The position numbers and the translations under genes are program-made. 64,000 bases of DNA from Bacteroidaceae bacterium (GTDB taxonomy: Bacteria > Bacteroidota > Bacteroidia > Bacteroidales > Bacteroidaceae), in NCBI GenBank assembly GCA_017522915.1, contig JAFWXX010000015.1, forward strand, positions 21,596 through 85,595, in the 5' to 3' direction. Of this stretch, positions 27,114-36,687 are shown piece after piece. Position 1 is the stretch's first letter; every line of letters starts with the position of its first letter. The notes beneath the pieces were generated by a model that worked only from the letters and a program-made list of their open reading frames with translations, searched no databases and had not been told where the DNA came from.

Positions 27114-28649
27114 TTAATATACGTTCAAATTAGAGAGCAAAGGACATGCACGGCTATCAAGAATTGTTATACGCAGTTTCTTTGCATTGTAGCCGCTGCC
27201 AAAGCTTTCGCTTGTCTTTCCGTTCAAAGGGATGATGCGCTTGTAACCTACAGTCGTTGTCTGCATAGCCGGACAGAGTTCGGTCCACGATTCTCCATTT
27301 GAGCTGTATTCAATCTTGAAGTCCTTTATGCGCTGACCCAAGAAGATAGGCTCTTGCATAACGAGATAACGTATTACCTGTGGAGTATCCCAAGATAGTG
27401 TAATTGTAGCTGTAAGGTTTCCATCATTTGTACCCCAATATGTCTCTTTGTTGCCGTCAGTAAGGTTGGCAACCTCATATTTTCCTCCTGTACGGGTCTC
27501 ACTAACCTCGATTGTCGCGCTCTTTGCAAAATCAGTTGCCGATGTTGTGTCATCAAGACCATATACAGGCACCGCAAGACGTTCGTGCAGCATCTTTCCC
27601 AGTTTCTCCAATTCGTTGACAGTATTGTCGGGAAGTACGCCATACTGGTTCGGAGGGCAGTTCAGAATAAGTGTTGCATTGCGGCCGACAGTCTCAAGAT
27701 ACATCTGGAAAAGACGCTCTGCACTCTTCATTGACTCGCCCTGATGCCAGAACCATCCAGCACTTGTAGCCTTGGCATCACTCTCACCGGGATTCCAGAA
27801 CCATCCGTTTATGTCGCCCTCTTCCCGGATAACAGATTCTGACATGTAGTCGGTCATGGCCCAGTTCGTCTCACCGGCATATCCCGACTCGTTGCCAATC
27901 CAGCGGGCTTCGCCACCCACACCCCACATAACGCAATTAGGTGCTATACGGTGTACACGAGTACGCAAGTTCGGAATATCATAGTATATATCTGCGTCAA
28001 TGTTTCGACTGCCACCCTCGCCACCATAGTAGCCGTCACCGCCGCGTGCACCGTCGAACCACATCTCGAACTGGTCGGAGCCATACTCGGCCAACTCCTC
28101 GCACTGTTTCAAGAACACCTCTGTAACGTATGTATCCTTGCCATAGTGTGCCGAGTTGCGGTCCCACGGAGAAATGTAGAAACCATACTTCATGTTATGC
28201 TTCTTGCTTGCCTCTGCAAACAGCTGAGGAATATTTGCGTTACGGCCATTTGCATTGCCGGCATTCTTGATGCTATGTTCTGTTGTCGCTGTAGGCCATA
28301 AGCAGAATCCATCGTGATGCTTCACTACGGCAATGCCGCCATTCATTCCGGCAGCCTTTACTGAAGTAACCCACTGTTCAGGATTTGGCAATGCCAAAGG
28401 AGCATATCTTGACTCCGCTTCATTGCCGTAACCCCACTCCGAACCGGTAAAAGTATTCATACCATAGTGGAAGAAAGCATAAAACTCAGTTTCGTTCCAC
28501 AGAATCTGACGTTCGTGGGGAATCGGGTGCACTGGAGCCGGCACATTGTCGGGATTGGACAGAGCCTCATCCTTCAGCTGCAACTGCGCCGTTGCAGAGA
28601 ATGGAGCCAGAATTCCCGACAAGACAAAATAAGTAATAAGTTTTTTCAT
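27114..28649 (-). CDS. Alpha-L-fucosidase (GH29) with C-terminal discoidin-like domain
   Basis: 511 residues with a signal peptide. The GH29 barrel carries HYGMNTFTGSEWG near the N-terminus, KHHDGFCLWPT, and the nucleophile Asp199 in FEMWFDGARGG. After about residue 360 an F5/8 type C-like domain follows (LRITILDS... at the end). The lack of a broad substrate pocket cannot be judged here; the features suit the alpha-1,3/1,4-fucosidase subgroup. It is the first gene of a two-gene operon with the GEVED protein. About 180 AT-rich bases upstream show no clear promoter. Confidence 0.92.
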   Translation of the reverse strand: MKKLITYFVLSGILAPFSATAQLQLKDEALSNPDNVPAPVHPIPHERQILWNETEFYAFFHYGMNTFTGSEWGYGNEAESRYAPLALPNPEQWVTSVKAAGMNGGIAVVKHHDGFCLWPTATTEHSIKNAGNANGRNANIPQLFAEASKKHNMKYGFYISPWDRNSAHYGKDTYVTEVFLKQCEELAEYGSDQFEMWFDGARGGDGYYGGEGGSRNIDADIYYDIPNLRTRVHRIAPNCVMWGVGGEARWIGNESGYAGETNWAMTDYMSESVIREEGDINGWFWNPGESDAKATSAGWFWHQGESMKSAERLFQMYLETVGRNATLILNCPPNQYGVLPDNTVNELEKLGKMLHERLAVPVYGLDDTTSATDFAKSATIEVSETRTGGKYEVANLTDGNKETYWGTNDGNLTATITLSWDTPQVIRYLVMQEPIFLGQRIKDFKIEYSSNGESWTELCPAMQTTTVGYKRIIPLNGKTSESFGSGYNAKKLRITILDSRACPLLSNLNVY

Positions 28650-28828
28650 TTAGTTAAATAAAATTGGTTAGTTAAAAATTATATCGCAAATGAAGCAGCC
28701 CTATATACAAACGAAACTACTCCATTTTCTGCAAAGAAAAAATAAAAAAAGGAAACAACAAATATGTTATTTCCTAAAATGAATATATTTATATAAAATT
28801 TAAATATTATTTAACTAAAATAGAAAAT

Positions 28829-29575
28829 CTACTTGATTATGACAGATGCAAGCAAATGCAGCACATTGCAATACTCCATTGCCGATTCCTTACGTATAAG
28901 CAACCCGGCCTCCCCATGCAGTTCACCGCATGAGGGCACGCATAGCGTAAGGCATGGAATGCCGTACTCGGCATAGCACCACGACTCATCAGGTTCCGCA
29001 TTATGGGAGAAAGCAAACCGTCCGCTGTACGGTTCAAGGGATGAGACAATGCCATACCCGGTAAGAATATCGATGCAAGCATCGTTCTCTATAGTAAAAA
29101 GCGCACCGCTCTCCCACCCTACATTGGTAACATCCTGCACCAAGACAAAAGAGACATTGCAACCAAGCCTGCTAAGTGCAAGCAGAGCCTGTACAGCCCC
29201 TTTTGAATCCTTCTCTTCATCTCCTGTAAAGGCTACCGCCACATTGTCGGGAAGATTCCCGTTCAGCATATTCCACAGCACCGCAGCATTCCCGAAACTA
29301 TTGTCGAACGTGCCCCGATAGCATTCACCGTCATCATTACAGAAACAACGGCTGTAAACGCAATCGACATGCGAAGAGACAAGCAGAACCTTGTCCTGCA
29401 CGCAAAAGCCCTCCTTTGCAAAAATCAATGCAAGCGGCTCACGCGACACAAGCCTGTACTCAGTGCCCTCAAGAAACCGTTCTATGACAGAGAGACGGTC
29501 TGCTACGACAAAGCTGTCGCCATTGTCCTTGCAGTCAACGGTAACAGCCTTGAGCAGGGAGAAGAAATCATTCAT
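28829..29575 (-). CDS. M28/M20-like metallopeptidase family protein
   Basis: 248 residues with a zinc-aminopeptidase-like pattern: SSHVDCVYSR (His/Asp ligands), GTFDNSFGNAAVLW, and FTGDEEKDSKGA (acidic catalytic pair), then a C-terminal His. It is shorter than most M28 or M20 enzymes and has no signal peptide, so it is probably cytoplasmic. The start overlaps the yigZ stop by 8 bases, indicating translational coupling in the serC-yigZ operon. The substrate is unknown; the assignment is by motifs only. Confidence 0.6.
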   Translation of the reverse strand: MNDFFSLLKAVTVDCKDNGDSFVVADRLSVIERFLEGTEYRLVSREPLALIFAKEGFCVQDKVLLVSSHVDCVYSRCFCNDDGECYRGTFDNSFGNAAVLWNMLNGNLPDNVAVAFTGDEEKDSKGAVQALLALSRLGCNVSFVLVQDVTNVGWESGALFTIENDACIDILTGYGIVSSLEPYSGRFAFSHNAEPDESWCYAEYGIPCLTLCVPSCGELHGEAGLLIRKESAMEYCNVLHLLASVIIK

Positions 29576-30200
29576 TATTTTCGGGATATTCTATTCTAAG
29601 GTCGTTCCTACTTGCTATCACAAGCTTTTCGTAACGCTCGACAAGACGCGGAAGACGTGACAGGCGCATTGACAAGCGCACCATGCAGTCGTTGTCAAAA
29701 ACCTGCTCTACCACTTTCGGTTCTTCCTCTTTCACCACGCGCAGCACATCGTTGAGCAGAGGATAGGAGAACTTCAGGATTATCTCGCCGTTTATTGTCT
29801 TCTCCACATGCTCCACCGACTCCAACGCCTCGGCAGCCGCTGCGCGGTAGGCAACTATAAGACCGCTTGTGCCGAGCTTGACACCGCCGAAGTAGCGCAC
29901 CACAATCACAAGCACATTCGTAAGTTCTTTGCTGTGTATCTGCCCAAGAATCGGCTTGCCGGCTGTACCCGAAGGCTCACCGTTGTCATTGGCACGTTCC
30001 TGGTCGCCACGCTCGCCAAGACGATAGGCATAACATACGTGGCGCGCATCGTAGTACTTCTTCTGATATGCTTCGATATGTTCCTTTACCTGCTCTATTG
30101 CAGTGACGGGAATGGCGAAAGCAAGGAACTTGCTCCGCTTCTCGGTATATATGGCTTCACCTTGCTGTTCTATGGTCTTGTATATATCTTCTTCGGGCAT
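29568..30200 (-). CDS. YigZ/IMPACT family protein
   Basis: 210 residues. The UPF0029 N-domain (SKFLAFAIPVT, ARHVCYAYRLG, DNGEPSGTAGKPIL, VRYFGGVKLGTSGL) is followed by a DUF1949 ferredoxin-like C-domain. The family is linked to translation control in eukaryotes, while the bacterial role is not settled. It sits 3 bases after serC. Confidence 0.9.
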   Translation of the reverse strand: MPEEDIYKTIEQQGEAIYTEKRSKFLAFAIPVTAIEQVKEHIEAYQKKYYDARHVCYAYRLGERGDQERANDNGEPSGTAGKPILGQIHSKELTNVLVIVVRYFGGVKLGTSGLIVAYRAAAAEALESVEHVEKTINGEIILKFSYPLLNDVLRVVKEEEPKVVEQVFDNDCMVRLSMRLSRLPRLVERYEKLVIASRNDLRIEYPENNE

Positions 30201-30203
30201 ATA

Positions 30204-31277
30204 CTACTTTTTTACATTCTTTTCAAACTCCCTCATGCAGGCAGCAAGCACCTTTGCCCCCTCAAGCGGCATCGCATTGTAGCAGGAAGCACGGAACCCG
30301 CCTACCGAACGATGCCCTTTGATTGCTACCACTCCACGCTCGGAAGCAAAAGAGACAAAAGGAGCTTCAAGCTCTTCGTAGCCGGGAGCCATGACAAAAT
30401 CAATGTTCATATACGAACGGTCCTCCTCGACAGCAGTAGCCATAAAGAGAGAATTACGCTCTATCTCGTCATACACGACCGCAGCCCGCTCTTCGGCTCT
30501 GCGCGCCATTTCCACGACACCGCCCTGCTCTCTCACCCAACGCAAGTTACACAGTGCGGTATATATCGGCAATGTGGGCGGAGTATTGAACATCGAACCG
30601 TTGGCTATATGCACACCGTAGTCGAGTATCGACGGTATTGCACGCCCCGCTCTGCCTAAGGCACTCTCTTTGACAATGGCAAACGAGAGGCCCGACTGGG
30701 CTAGATTCTTCTGTGCGCCGCCATATATGCAGTTATACTTAGAAACATCTACCGGACGCGAGAGAATATCGGAAGACATGTCGGCAACAAGCGGAACAGG
30801 CGAATCGGGGTCATGACGCATCTGTGTTCCGTATATGGTATTGTTGGATGTCACATGCAGATAATCGGCATCGGCAGGAACTTCAAAATCCTTAGGTATA
30901 TAGCTGAATGCCTTATCGGCCGATGATGCAACTTCCACAACCTCGCCGAAAAGCCTCGCCTCCTTTATGGCCTTCGTTGACCATGTACCCGTATTGAGGT
31001 AGGCAGCCTTGCTTCTAAGGAAATTGAACGGCACCATACAGAAATGCATGCTTGCACCGCCCCCCAGAAAAAGCACCTCGTAGCCGGCAGGCACATCAAG
31101 CAGTTCCTTGAGCAGCAGCCTTGCTTCGTCAAGAATAGGCTTGAATTCCGCTGAGCGGTGGCTTAGTTCCATAAGCGAAAGACCCATACCGTCATAGTCG
31201 AGTACAGCCTGGGCTGTCTTCTCAACAACCTCACGCGGCAGCATGGAAGGACCTGCATTGAAATTATACTTTTTCAT
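30204..31277 (-). CDS. serC: Phosphoserine aminotransferase
   Basis: Converts 3-phosphohydroxypyruvate to phosphoserine with glutamate, and also serves in pyridoxal phosphate synthesis. The start at 31277 gives the conserved [14 protein letters not shown]; 357 residues. PLP lysine is Lys190 in [14 protein letters not shown]. It is often next to serA in this phylum, but here it leads into yigZ and a peptidase, and serA is not in the window. Confidence 0.96.
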   Translation of the reverse strand: MKKYNFNAGPSMLPREVVEKTAQAVLDYDGMGLSLMELSHRSAEFKPILDEARLLLKELLDVPAGYEVLFLGGGASMHFCMVPFNFLRSKAAYLNTGTWSTKAIKEARLFGEVVEVASSADKAFSYIPKDFEVPADADYLHVTSNNTIYGTQMRHDPDSPVPLVADMSSDILSRPVDVSKYNCIYGGAQKNLAQSGLSFAIVKESALGRAGRAIPSILDYGVHIANGSMFNTPPTLPIYTALCNLRWVREQGGVVEMARRAEERAAVVYDEIERNSLFMATAVEEDRSYMNIDFVMAPGYEELEAPFVSFASERGVVAIKGHRSVGGFRASCYNAMPLEGAKVLAACMREFEKNVKK

Positions 31278-31303
31278 CGGCGGACAGAATTCATTATCGA
31301 GTG

Positions 31304-31311
31304 CGAAGTTA
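31304..31311 (-). promoter_or_regulatory. -7 box of the serC operon
   Basis: TAACTTCG on the minus strand, 27 bases before the serC start, a variant of TAnnTTTG. Confidence 0.5.
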
Positions 31312-31468
31312 AGAAAAATATAGGGAATGCAGCCCAACCGGAGAAGAAATTCATTTATCCGCAATACAATAATCATTAAAGTATCATTTCAGCAACCCAA
31401 GCACCTGGCAACCGTCACCTTATGCCGACACCGGCAGAAGAATATTCAGCAGCGAAGCGGAAGCCGAC

Positions 31469-31690
31469 ATGGTCACCGATTTGCTGAATAATGTAATAGG
31501 GCGCAAGATAGGTGCCGAGAACAGGCATTTGAGCAGAAAGCAGATAACATTGCTTACATTGGAAGAACTCCGAAAGAACGGGCTCTATCACTACGAACCA
31601 TGCGACGACGGGACATGGCGCATTGCAAAAGTGAGAATATCGGATGATGTATATAGAGAATTTTCCGGCTTGGATGACAACAGAAGATAA
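31469..31690 (+). CDS. Short hypothetical ORF, possibly 5'-truncated
   Basis: The 73-codon ORF from ATG 31469 is part of a frame open from 31373 without an earlier ATG. The upstream residues (STWQPSPYADTGRR) look protein-like, so the true gene may have lost its start. Sequence such as RKQITLLTLEELRKNGLYHY is hydrophilic and has no recognised domain. A repeat fragment follows at 31733. It may be a remnant. Confidence 0.4.
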   Translation: MVTDLLNNVIGRKIGAENRHLSRKQITLLTLEELRKNGLYHYEPCDDGTWRIAKVRISDDVYREFSGLDDNRR

Positions 31691-31732
31691 TGAAATGCAT
31701 GTGAAACAATGCAACAATATAGCAGTTGTACA

Positions 31733-31800
31733 ATAACGTAGTTCGATATAAACTCAACCAAATCGCAAAACTGTTCATCCCGACAGAGCGAAGCGACGAG
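31733..31800 (+). repeat. Fragment of a dispersed intergenic repeat
   Basis: The stretch AACGTAGTTCGATATAAACT and the following bases up to GAGCGAAGCGACGAG match the start of the repeat at 63800 (AACGTCAGTTCGATATAAAC ... GAGCATAGCGACGAA) by eye. It stops at the 3' end of the helicase gene. Confidence 0.65.
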
Positions 31801-31806
31801 AGAACT

Positions 31807-33144
31807 CTACACTCCCCTTGCCGGCATTACCAATGTCTTTACCCCCTTTATCTTCTCCCCTGCAACCTTTTTCAACACCTCGCGCATACGGTTCATTTTT
31901 ACCGCAACATAAGAATAATCGGGAAACACAATAATTGTACCTACTTCATCGGCACGAAGACCGCCTTTCTTCATAAAGAAACCAGCGAGGTCACCACGGC
32001 TCAGCTTGTCACGCTTACCCTTGCCCACATACAGGATTGCCCACTGAGGAGAAGGAGGCAGAACATCATGCTTAGGCAAAGCATATTCAGCCATATTGTC
32101 GGGAACAAAGTCGGGCAACTCCTTATTCTCAAACGCGAGAAGATATACTGAGCCGTCGGCATCCCAACGTGCAGTACGTCCGTTGCGGTGCGTGAATATC
32201 TCAGCCGTAAGAGAACGCTGATAATGCACCACATGCTTCACATCCTTTATGTCGAGTCCACGCGCTGCAAGGTCGGTACACACAAGAATGTTGGAGTTGC
32301 CGCATGCAAAACGGAACAATGCCGACTCGCGGGCCTTCTGCTCAAGAGCTCCATGATAGGCAACGGAAGAGAGTGAACGCTTCGTGAGATAACGATATAC
32401 TTCATCGACACTCTCGCGGAAATTACAGAAGACAATCGCCGGCTCGCCATTGAACGAACAGAGCAACGAAAAAAGTTTCTCAAGCCTTTTATCCGGGGTG
32501 GCTGTTACGGTATAGTACGAAGTTCGTGCAACGGGCTGCTTGCTCGCCAAACGGAAATCGAGACTTTCGGGAGCAACTCCGGCAAACTGCGGTATCTCTG
32601 CAGCATCCGTAGCCGAGATAAGGAAACGTGACAACACTGCCGGCAGCTTCTCCACAAGTCTTGACATCTCTTCCTGGAATCCCATCTCCAGACACTTGTC
32701 AAACTCATCTATAACCAGCAAAGAGCATTTGTCAACAGCAAAGGAACCGCGGTTCAAATGGTCGAGAAGACGCCCAGGAGTACCTACAACGACCGATATC
32801 GATGAACCGCCGAGCGAGGCGACCTCCTGTTCCAACGGACGGCCTCCATAGAGAGCTGTCATCTGGAATGGCGTTGCCATAGCACGCCACACCTCATATA
32901 CCTGGCGTGCAAGTTCGCGGGACGGCAGTACAACAACAGCCTGTACCCTATTGCACATGACATCGAGACGTTCAAGCATCGGCAACAGGAATGCCAATGT
33001 CTTTCCGGTTCCTGTAGGAGAAAGAAGCACCATGCTCTCATTATTGCGGCAATGTTCGATAGCCGCCTGCTGCATAGCATTAAGTTCTCCTATATTGAGC
33101 TTGTGCAGCGCATTGCGCTGCATTTCATTCAGTGTTCCTTTCAT
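31807..33144 (-). CDS. DEAD-box RNA helicase, DbpA-like
   Basis: 445 residues: Q-motif region, LLSPTGTGKT (motif I), GTPGRLLDH (Ib), DEFD in place of DEAD (motif II), SAT (III), HRNGRTAR in place of HRxGRxGR (VI). The C-terminal 75 residues (LYVGKGKRDKLSRGDLAGFF) form a DbpA-type RNA-binding domain that in E. coli binds 23S rRNA hairpin 92. It is probably a ribosome assembly helicase. Its ATG overlaps the stop of the sulfatase gene (ATGA). Confidence 0.9.
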   Translation of the reverse strand: MKGTLNEMQRNALHKLNIGELNAMQQAAIEHCRNNESMVLLSPTGTGKTLAFLLPMLERLDVMCNRVQAVVVLPSRELARQVYEVWRAMATPFQMTALYGGRPLEQEVASLGGSSISVVVGTPGRLLDHLNRGSFAVDKCSLLVIDEFDKCLEMGFQEEMSRLVEKLPAVLSRFLISATDAAEIPQFAGVAPESLDFRLASKQPVARTSYYTVTATPDKRLEKLFSLLCSFNGEPAIVFCNFRESVDEVYRYLTKRSLSSVAYHGALEQKARESALFRFACGNSNILVCTDLAARGLDIKDVKHVVHYQRSLTAEIFTHRNGRTARWDADGSVYLLAFENKELPDFVPDNMAEYALPKHDVLPPSPQWAILYVGKGKRDKLSRGDLAGFFMKKGGLRADEVGTIIVFPDYSYVAVKMNRMREVLKKVAGEKIKGVKTLVMPARGV

Positions 33145-34733
33145 TGAAATTCCATAAAGTATTTTCTGTTATTACGTACTCCTTCGAGCAAGTTCTTCAA
33201 GGCATCCAGCATCGTCGGGTTCTCATCGGCAAGGTTCTTGGTTTCATCGAACTCGCCATTCACCCTCTTGAAAAGCTGCGGTTCCTTAGAGTAACCTGTC
33301 TCAATCTTAGGCCCCCAGGGAACCATTGCCGGGCCGCCTTTAGGCTCAATATACTTCCAATTGAAGAGAATAAGCGAAAGTGTATGGTTGGCAGCCATCT
33401 CAACAGCAAACGGACGGCCTGCACCCTCTTCGCCCATCCACGCCCCAAGCTGCGAACAGTCACCGTCGGGAGAAAACGAGCGCATACCGGGGGCTGCTTT
33501 CTTGCCCGTTATGGCCGCCATAACATCGAGGAAGTCAATCTGTGACACAAGTCCTGTTCTCACCCCGCCCTTCTTTATCCTTGCCGGCCAATGAACAATG
33601 AAAGGCACACGCGTTCCGCCCTCAAATGTACTGTACTTCCCTCCTCGCAGGCCGCCTGTAGGTGAATGGCTGCCGACAAGTTCCTCTGCCTTATCGTCAT
33701 ATCCGTCATCCAGTACAGGACCGTTGTCGCTTGTCAGGATTATCAATGTATTCTCCAACAACCCCTGCTCTTCAAGCGCATTGACAATCTCGCCGACACA
33801 CCAGTCGAACTGCGCTATGGCATCGCCGCGAAGCCCCATACTGCTTGCTCCCCTAAAGCGAGGATGCGGGAAACGCGGCACATGTATATCGTTGGTAGCA
33901 AAATAGATAAAGAACGGTTGTTCACTATTTGCTTTAATAAAATCAACAGCCTTGCATGTTATGCTGTCGGCAATATTCTCATCCTTCCAAAGAGCCGTTC
34001 CGCCACCCTTCATATAACCGATACGTCCTATTCCGTTCACAATTGACATGTCATGCCCGTGCGAGTGCTTGAGATTATAAAGCAGTTCGGGATTGCTGCG
34101 CCCGGTAGGTTCACCCTCGAAATTATGCCTGTAGCTCACATATATCGGTGCTGTAGGGTCGTAATTGGCCACTTTTCCGTTTTCGATGAACACACATGGC
34201 ACCCTGTCGGCAGTAGCTGCCATAATGTAGGAATAATCGAACCCGATATCTGCCAATGCCGGAGAGAGAACACTGTTCCAATCCTGTCTTCCGCTTTCTG
34301 CACCGAGCCCCAGATGCCATTTTCCGAATGCGGCCGTAGTATAGCCGGCCTCCTTGAACACGTCGGCAACGGTATATTGTTCCGGCGAAACAATCATAGC
34401 TGCATCACCGGCCGCTACATCTGTCCCTTGCTTGCGCCAAGGGTACTCACCGGTAAGCAGGGAATAGCGCGAAGGGGTGCTCGTTGAAGCAACAGCATGG
34501 GCATTCGTAAAGCGCAAACCATTAGACGCCAAATTATTTATATTAGGAGTTTTAACACCTATGGCACCATAACATTCCAGGTCTCCTAAACCTAAATCAT
34601 CGGCATATATCATCACCACATTGGGCAACTCCTTGGAAGCACCAGTCTCCGATGCAATACCCCCCTCCTGTGCCTGTACTGCAAATGGAGAAATTGCAGC
34701 AACTGACAATATTGAAAAATTAATTCTTGACAT
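33141..34733 (-). CDS. Serine-type sulfatase, exported
   Basis: Hydrolyses sulfate esters, probably on host glycans. It has 530 residues with the start at 34733, giving a signal peptide (MSRINFSILSVAAIS...). Metal ligands are in YADDLGLGD (Asp45-Asp46). The active-site motif S-x-P-x-R is Ser85-TPS-Arg89, so the formylglycine would come from serine through an anaerobic radical-SAM maturase rather than an oxygen-using enzyme; no maturase gene is present here. KWHLG and HSPTGGLRGGK are typical S1 motifs. The RNA helicase gene overlaps its stop. Confidence 0.92.
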   Translation of the reverse strand: MSRINFSILSVAAISPFAVQAQEGGIASETGASKELPNVVMIYADDLGLGDLECYGAIGVKTPNINNLASNGLRFTNAHAVASTSTPSRYSLLTGEYPWRKQGTDVAAGDAAMIVSPEQYTVADVFKEAGYTTAAFGKWHLGLGAESGRQDWNSVLSPALADIGFDYSYIMAATADRVPCVFIENGKVANYDPTAPIYVSYRHNFEGEPTGRSNPELLYNLKHSHGHDMSIVNGIGRIGYMKGGGTALWKDENIADSITCKAVDFIKANSEQPFFIYFATNDIHVPRFPHPRFRGASSMGLRGDAIAQFDWCVGEIVNALEEQGLLENTLIILTSDNGPVLDDGYDDKAEELVGSHSPTGGLRGGKYSTFEGGTRVPFIVHWPARIKKGGVRTGLVSQIDFLDVMAAITGKKAAPGMRSFSPDGDCSQLGAWMGEEGAGRPFAVEMAANHTLSLILFNWKYIEPKGGPAMVPWGPKIETGYSKEPQLFKRVNGEFDETKNLADENPTMLDALKNLLEGVRNNRKYFMEFQ

Positions 34734-34753
34734 ATAATCCAAAATTTGTTGAG

Positions 34754-34761
34754 CGAAGTTA
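34754..34761 (-). promoter_or_regulatory. -7 box of the sulfatase operon
   Basis: TAACTTCG on the minus strand, about 20 bases before the sulfatase start. Confidence 0.45.
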
Positions 34762-34810
34762 ACCATTCTGCATTGATAAATAAAGCCTGATGGATAAAAA
34801 AATCAAAATC

Positions 34811-34894
34811 TGCCAAATTGGCACCACTTGTCATGTTAACGTCACAGAAAGAATGACGTTTTGTACCAAAAACTGCAATGGCATGTTATTTGTT
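34811..34894 (+). promoter_or_regulatory. Inverted repeats and sigma-54-like promoter of grpE-dnaJ
   Basis: TGCCAAATTGGCA (34811-34823) is a near-perfect palindrome. AACGTCA ... TGACGTT (34838-34844 with 34854-34860) is a second inverted repeat. They are followed by TGGCATG-ttat-TTGTT (34879-34894), close to the sigma-54 consensus TGGCACG-N4-TTGCW and about 30 bases before grpE. No TAnnTTTG box is seen. The sigma-54 reading is an inference. Confidence 0.45.
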
Positions 34895-34923
34895 ATAAAC
34901 AAAAACAGAAAACATATAGAACC

Positions 34924-35505
34924 ATGAGCAAAAAAGATAAGGAAATTTTGGAAGAAGCCGTAAACGAGAATATCAACGGCACACAGGAGGAGAATATCGA
35001 AGAAAACTGCGCTCAGCAGGAAGAGAGAGAGCAGACCGTAGAAGAGAAACTGCAGCAAGAGCTTGACGAGGCAAACGGAAAGATTGCCATGCTTGAGGAC
35101 AAGTATCTTCGCCAGGTAGCTGAATTCGACAACTACCGCAAACGCACCATGAAGGAGAAAGCAGAGCTTATAAAGAATGGCGGCGAGCGCGCGATAGAGT
35201 CGATACTGCCGGTACTCGACGATTTTGAGCGTGCGCTCAACAACATGTCAAAGGACAAAAGTTCTGCGGAGATTATGACCGGCGTAGAGCTCATATATAA
35301 CAAGTTCGTAGGTATCCTTAAGCAGAACGGACTGCAGAAGATTGAGACAGACGGTGCTGTTTTCGACACAGACTTCCATGAGGCCATTGCAATGGTACCG
35401 ACACCGGACGAAAACCTAAAAGGGAAGGTACTTGATTGTATTCAAGCCGGTTATACACTGAACGATAAAGTAATACGTCACGCAAAGGTTGCTGTTGGCG
35501 AATAA
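34924..35505 (+). CDS. grpE: Nucleotide exchange factor GrpE
   Basis: Releases ADP from DnaK in the protein-folding cycle. The start at 34924 gives 193 residues: an acidic N-terminus, a long coiled-coil helix (about residues 45-95, with [17 protein letters not shown]) and the beta-wing ending [17 protein letters not shown]. It is followed 11 bases later by dnaJ. dnaK is not in the window. Confidence 0.96.
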   Translation: MSKKDKEILEEAVNENINGTQEENIEENCAQQEEREQTVEEKLQQELDEANGKIAMLEDKYLRQVAEFDNYRKRTMKEKAELIKNGGERAIESILPVLDDFERALNNMSKDKSSAEIMTGVELIYNKFVGILKQNGLQKIETDGAVFDTDFHEAIAMVPTPDENLKGKVLDCIQAGYTLNDKVIRHAKVAVGE

Positions 35506-35516
35506 TATTTAGCAGT

Positions 35517-36665
35517 ATGGCAAAAAGAGATTACTATGAAGTGCTGGGCGTAGAGAAAAACGCATCGGCAAACGACATAAAGAAGGCTTACCGCAAGCTG
35601 GCAATACAGTATCACCCCGACAAGAACCCGGACGACAAGAAAGCCGAAGAGAAGTTCAAGGAGGCCGCCGAGGCTTATAGCGTACTCAGCGACCCAGACA
35701 AGAGAGCCCGTTACGACCAGTTCGGGCACGAGGGCCTTGGAGGAGCTGCAGGAGGCGGTTTCAATGGAGCCGGCATGGACATGAACGACATTTTCTCAAT
35801 GTTCGGCGACATCTTCGGAGGCCGTGGAGGATTCGGCGGTTTCGGAGGATTTGGCGGAGGCAGTGCCGGACCGCAGAAGTTCCGCGGAAGCGACCAGAGG
35901 GTAAAGGTAAGGCTAAACCTGCAGGAGATTGCCAACGGAGTTACAAAGAAGTTCAAGCTGAAGAAATATGTAAAATGTTCTCACTGCGGCGGAACAGGTG
36001 CCGAAGGAAATGCCACTGAGACATGCCCCGACTGCCACGGAACAGGCCGCGTAGTTCGTACACAGCAGAGCTTCTTTGGCATGATGCGCAGCGAGGTGGC
36101 CTGCCCGCGCTGTAACGGCGAGGGAAAGATAATCAAGAACAAGTGCCCTCACTGCAACGGCGACGGAGTTGTAATGGGCGAAGAGGTTGTTGAGGTACAG
36201 ATACCGGCCGGAGTTGTAGAGGGCATGCAGCTCTCGATGCGAGGCAAGGGAAATGCCGGAAAAAGAAACGGCATAAACGGCGACCTGCTCATTCTTATCG
36301 AAGAAGAGAAGCACCCCACCCTTGTACGCGACGAAAACGACCTTATATACAGCCTTCTGTTAGACATTCCGACAGCTGCATTAGGCGGGTTTGCCGAGAT
36401 TCCGACAATAGACGGAAAGGCAAAGGTGACAATCGACCCTGGAACACAGCCTGGCAAGGTTCTCCGCCTTAGAGGAAAAGGCTTGCCCACACTGAACGGT
36501 TACGGAAAGGGAGATATCGTGGTCAACATAAGCGTATATATCCCTGAGACATTGTCAAAGGAGGAGAAAAAGACCATTGAGAACTTCAGGGAATCTGATA
36601 ATTTCCGACCCAGCGAAAGCATCAAGGAAAAGATTTTCCGCCGTTTCAAGAGTTTTTTCGACTAA
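35517..36665 (+). CDS. dnaJ: Chaperone DnaJ
   Basis: Co-chaperone that delivers substrates to DnaK and stimulates its ATPase. 382 residues: J-domain with HPD at 33-35, a Gly/Phe-rich linker with short [11 protein letters not shown] runs, four CxxCxGxG zinc motifs ([32 protein letters not shown]) and the C-terminal beta domains. It is in an operon with grpE, and folC follows 22 bases later. Confidence 0.97.
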   Translation: MAKRDYYEVLGVEKNASANDIKKAYRKLAIQYHPDKNPDDKKAEEKFKEAAEAYSVLSDPDKRARYDQFGHEGLGGAAGGGFNGAGMDMNDIFSMFGDIFGGRGGFGGFGGFGGGSAGPQKFRGSDQRVKVRLNLQEIANGVTKKFKLKKYVKCSHCGGTGAEGNATETCPDCHGTGRVVRTQQSFFGMMRSEVACPRCNGEGKIIKNKCPHCNGDGVVMGEEVVEVQIPAGVVEGMQLSMRGKGNAGKRNGINGDLLILIEEEKHPTLVRDENDLIYSLLLDIPTAALGGFAEIPTIDGKAKVTIDPGTQPGKVLRLRGKGLPTLNGYGKGDIVVNISVYIPETLSKEEKKTIENFRESDNFRPSESIKEKIFRRFKSFFD

Positions 36666-36687
36666 TAACAAAACTGATACTTAGGAT

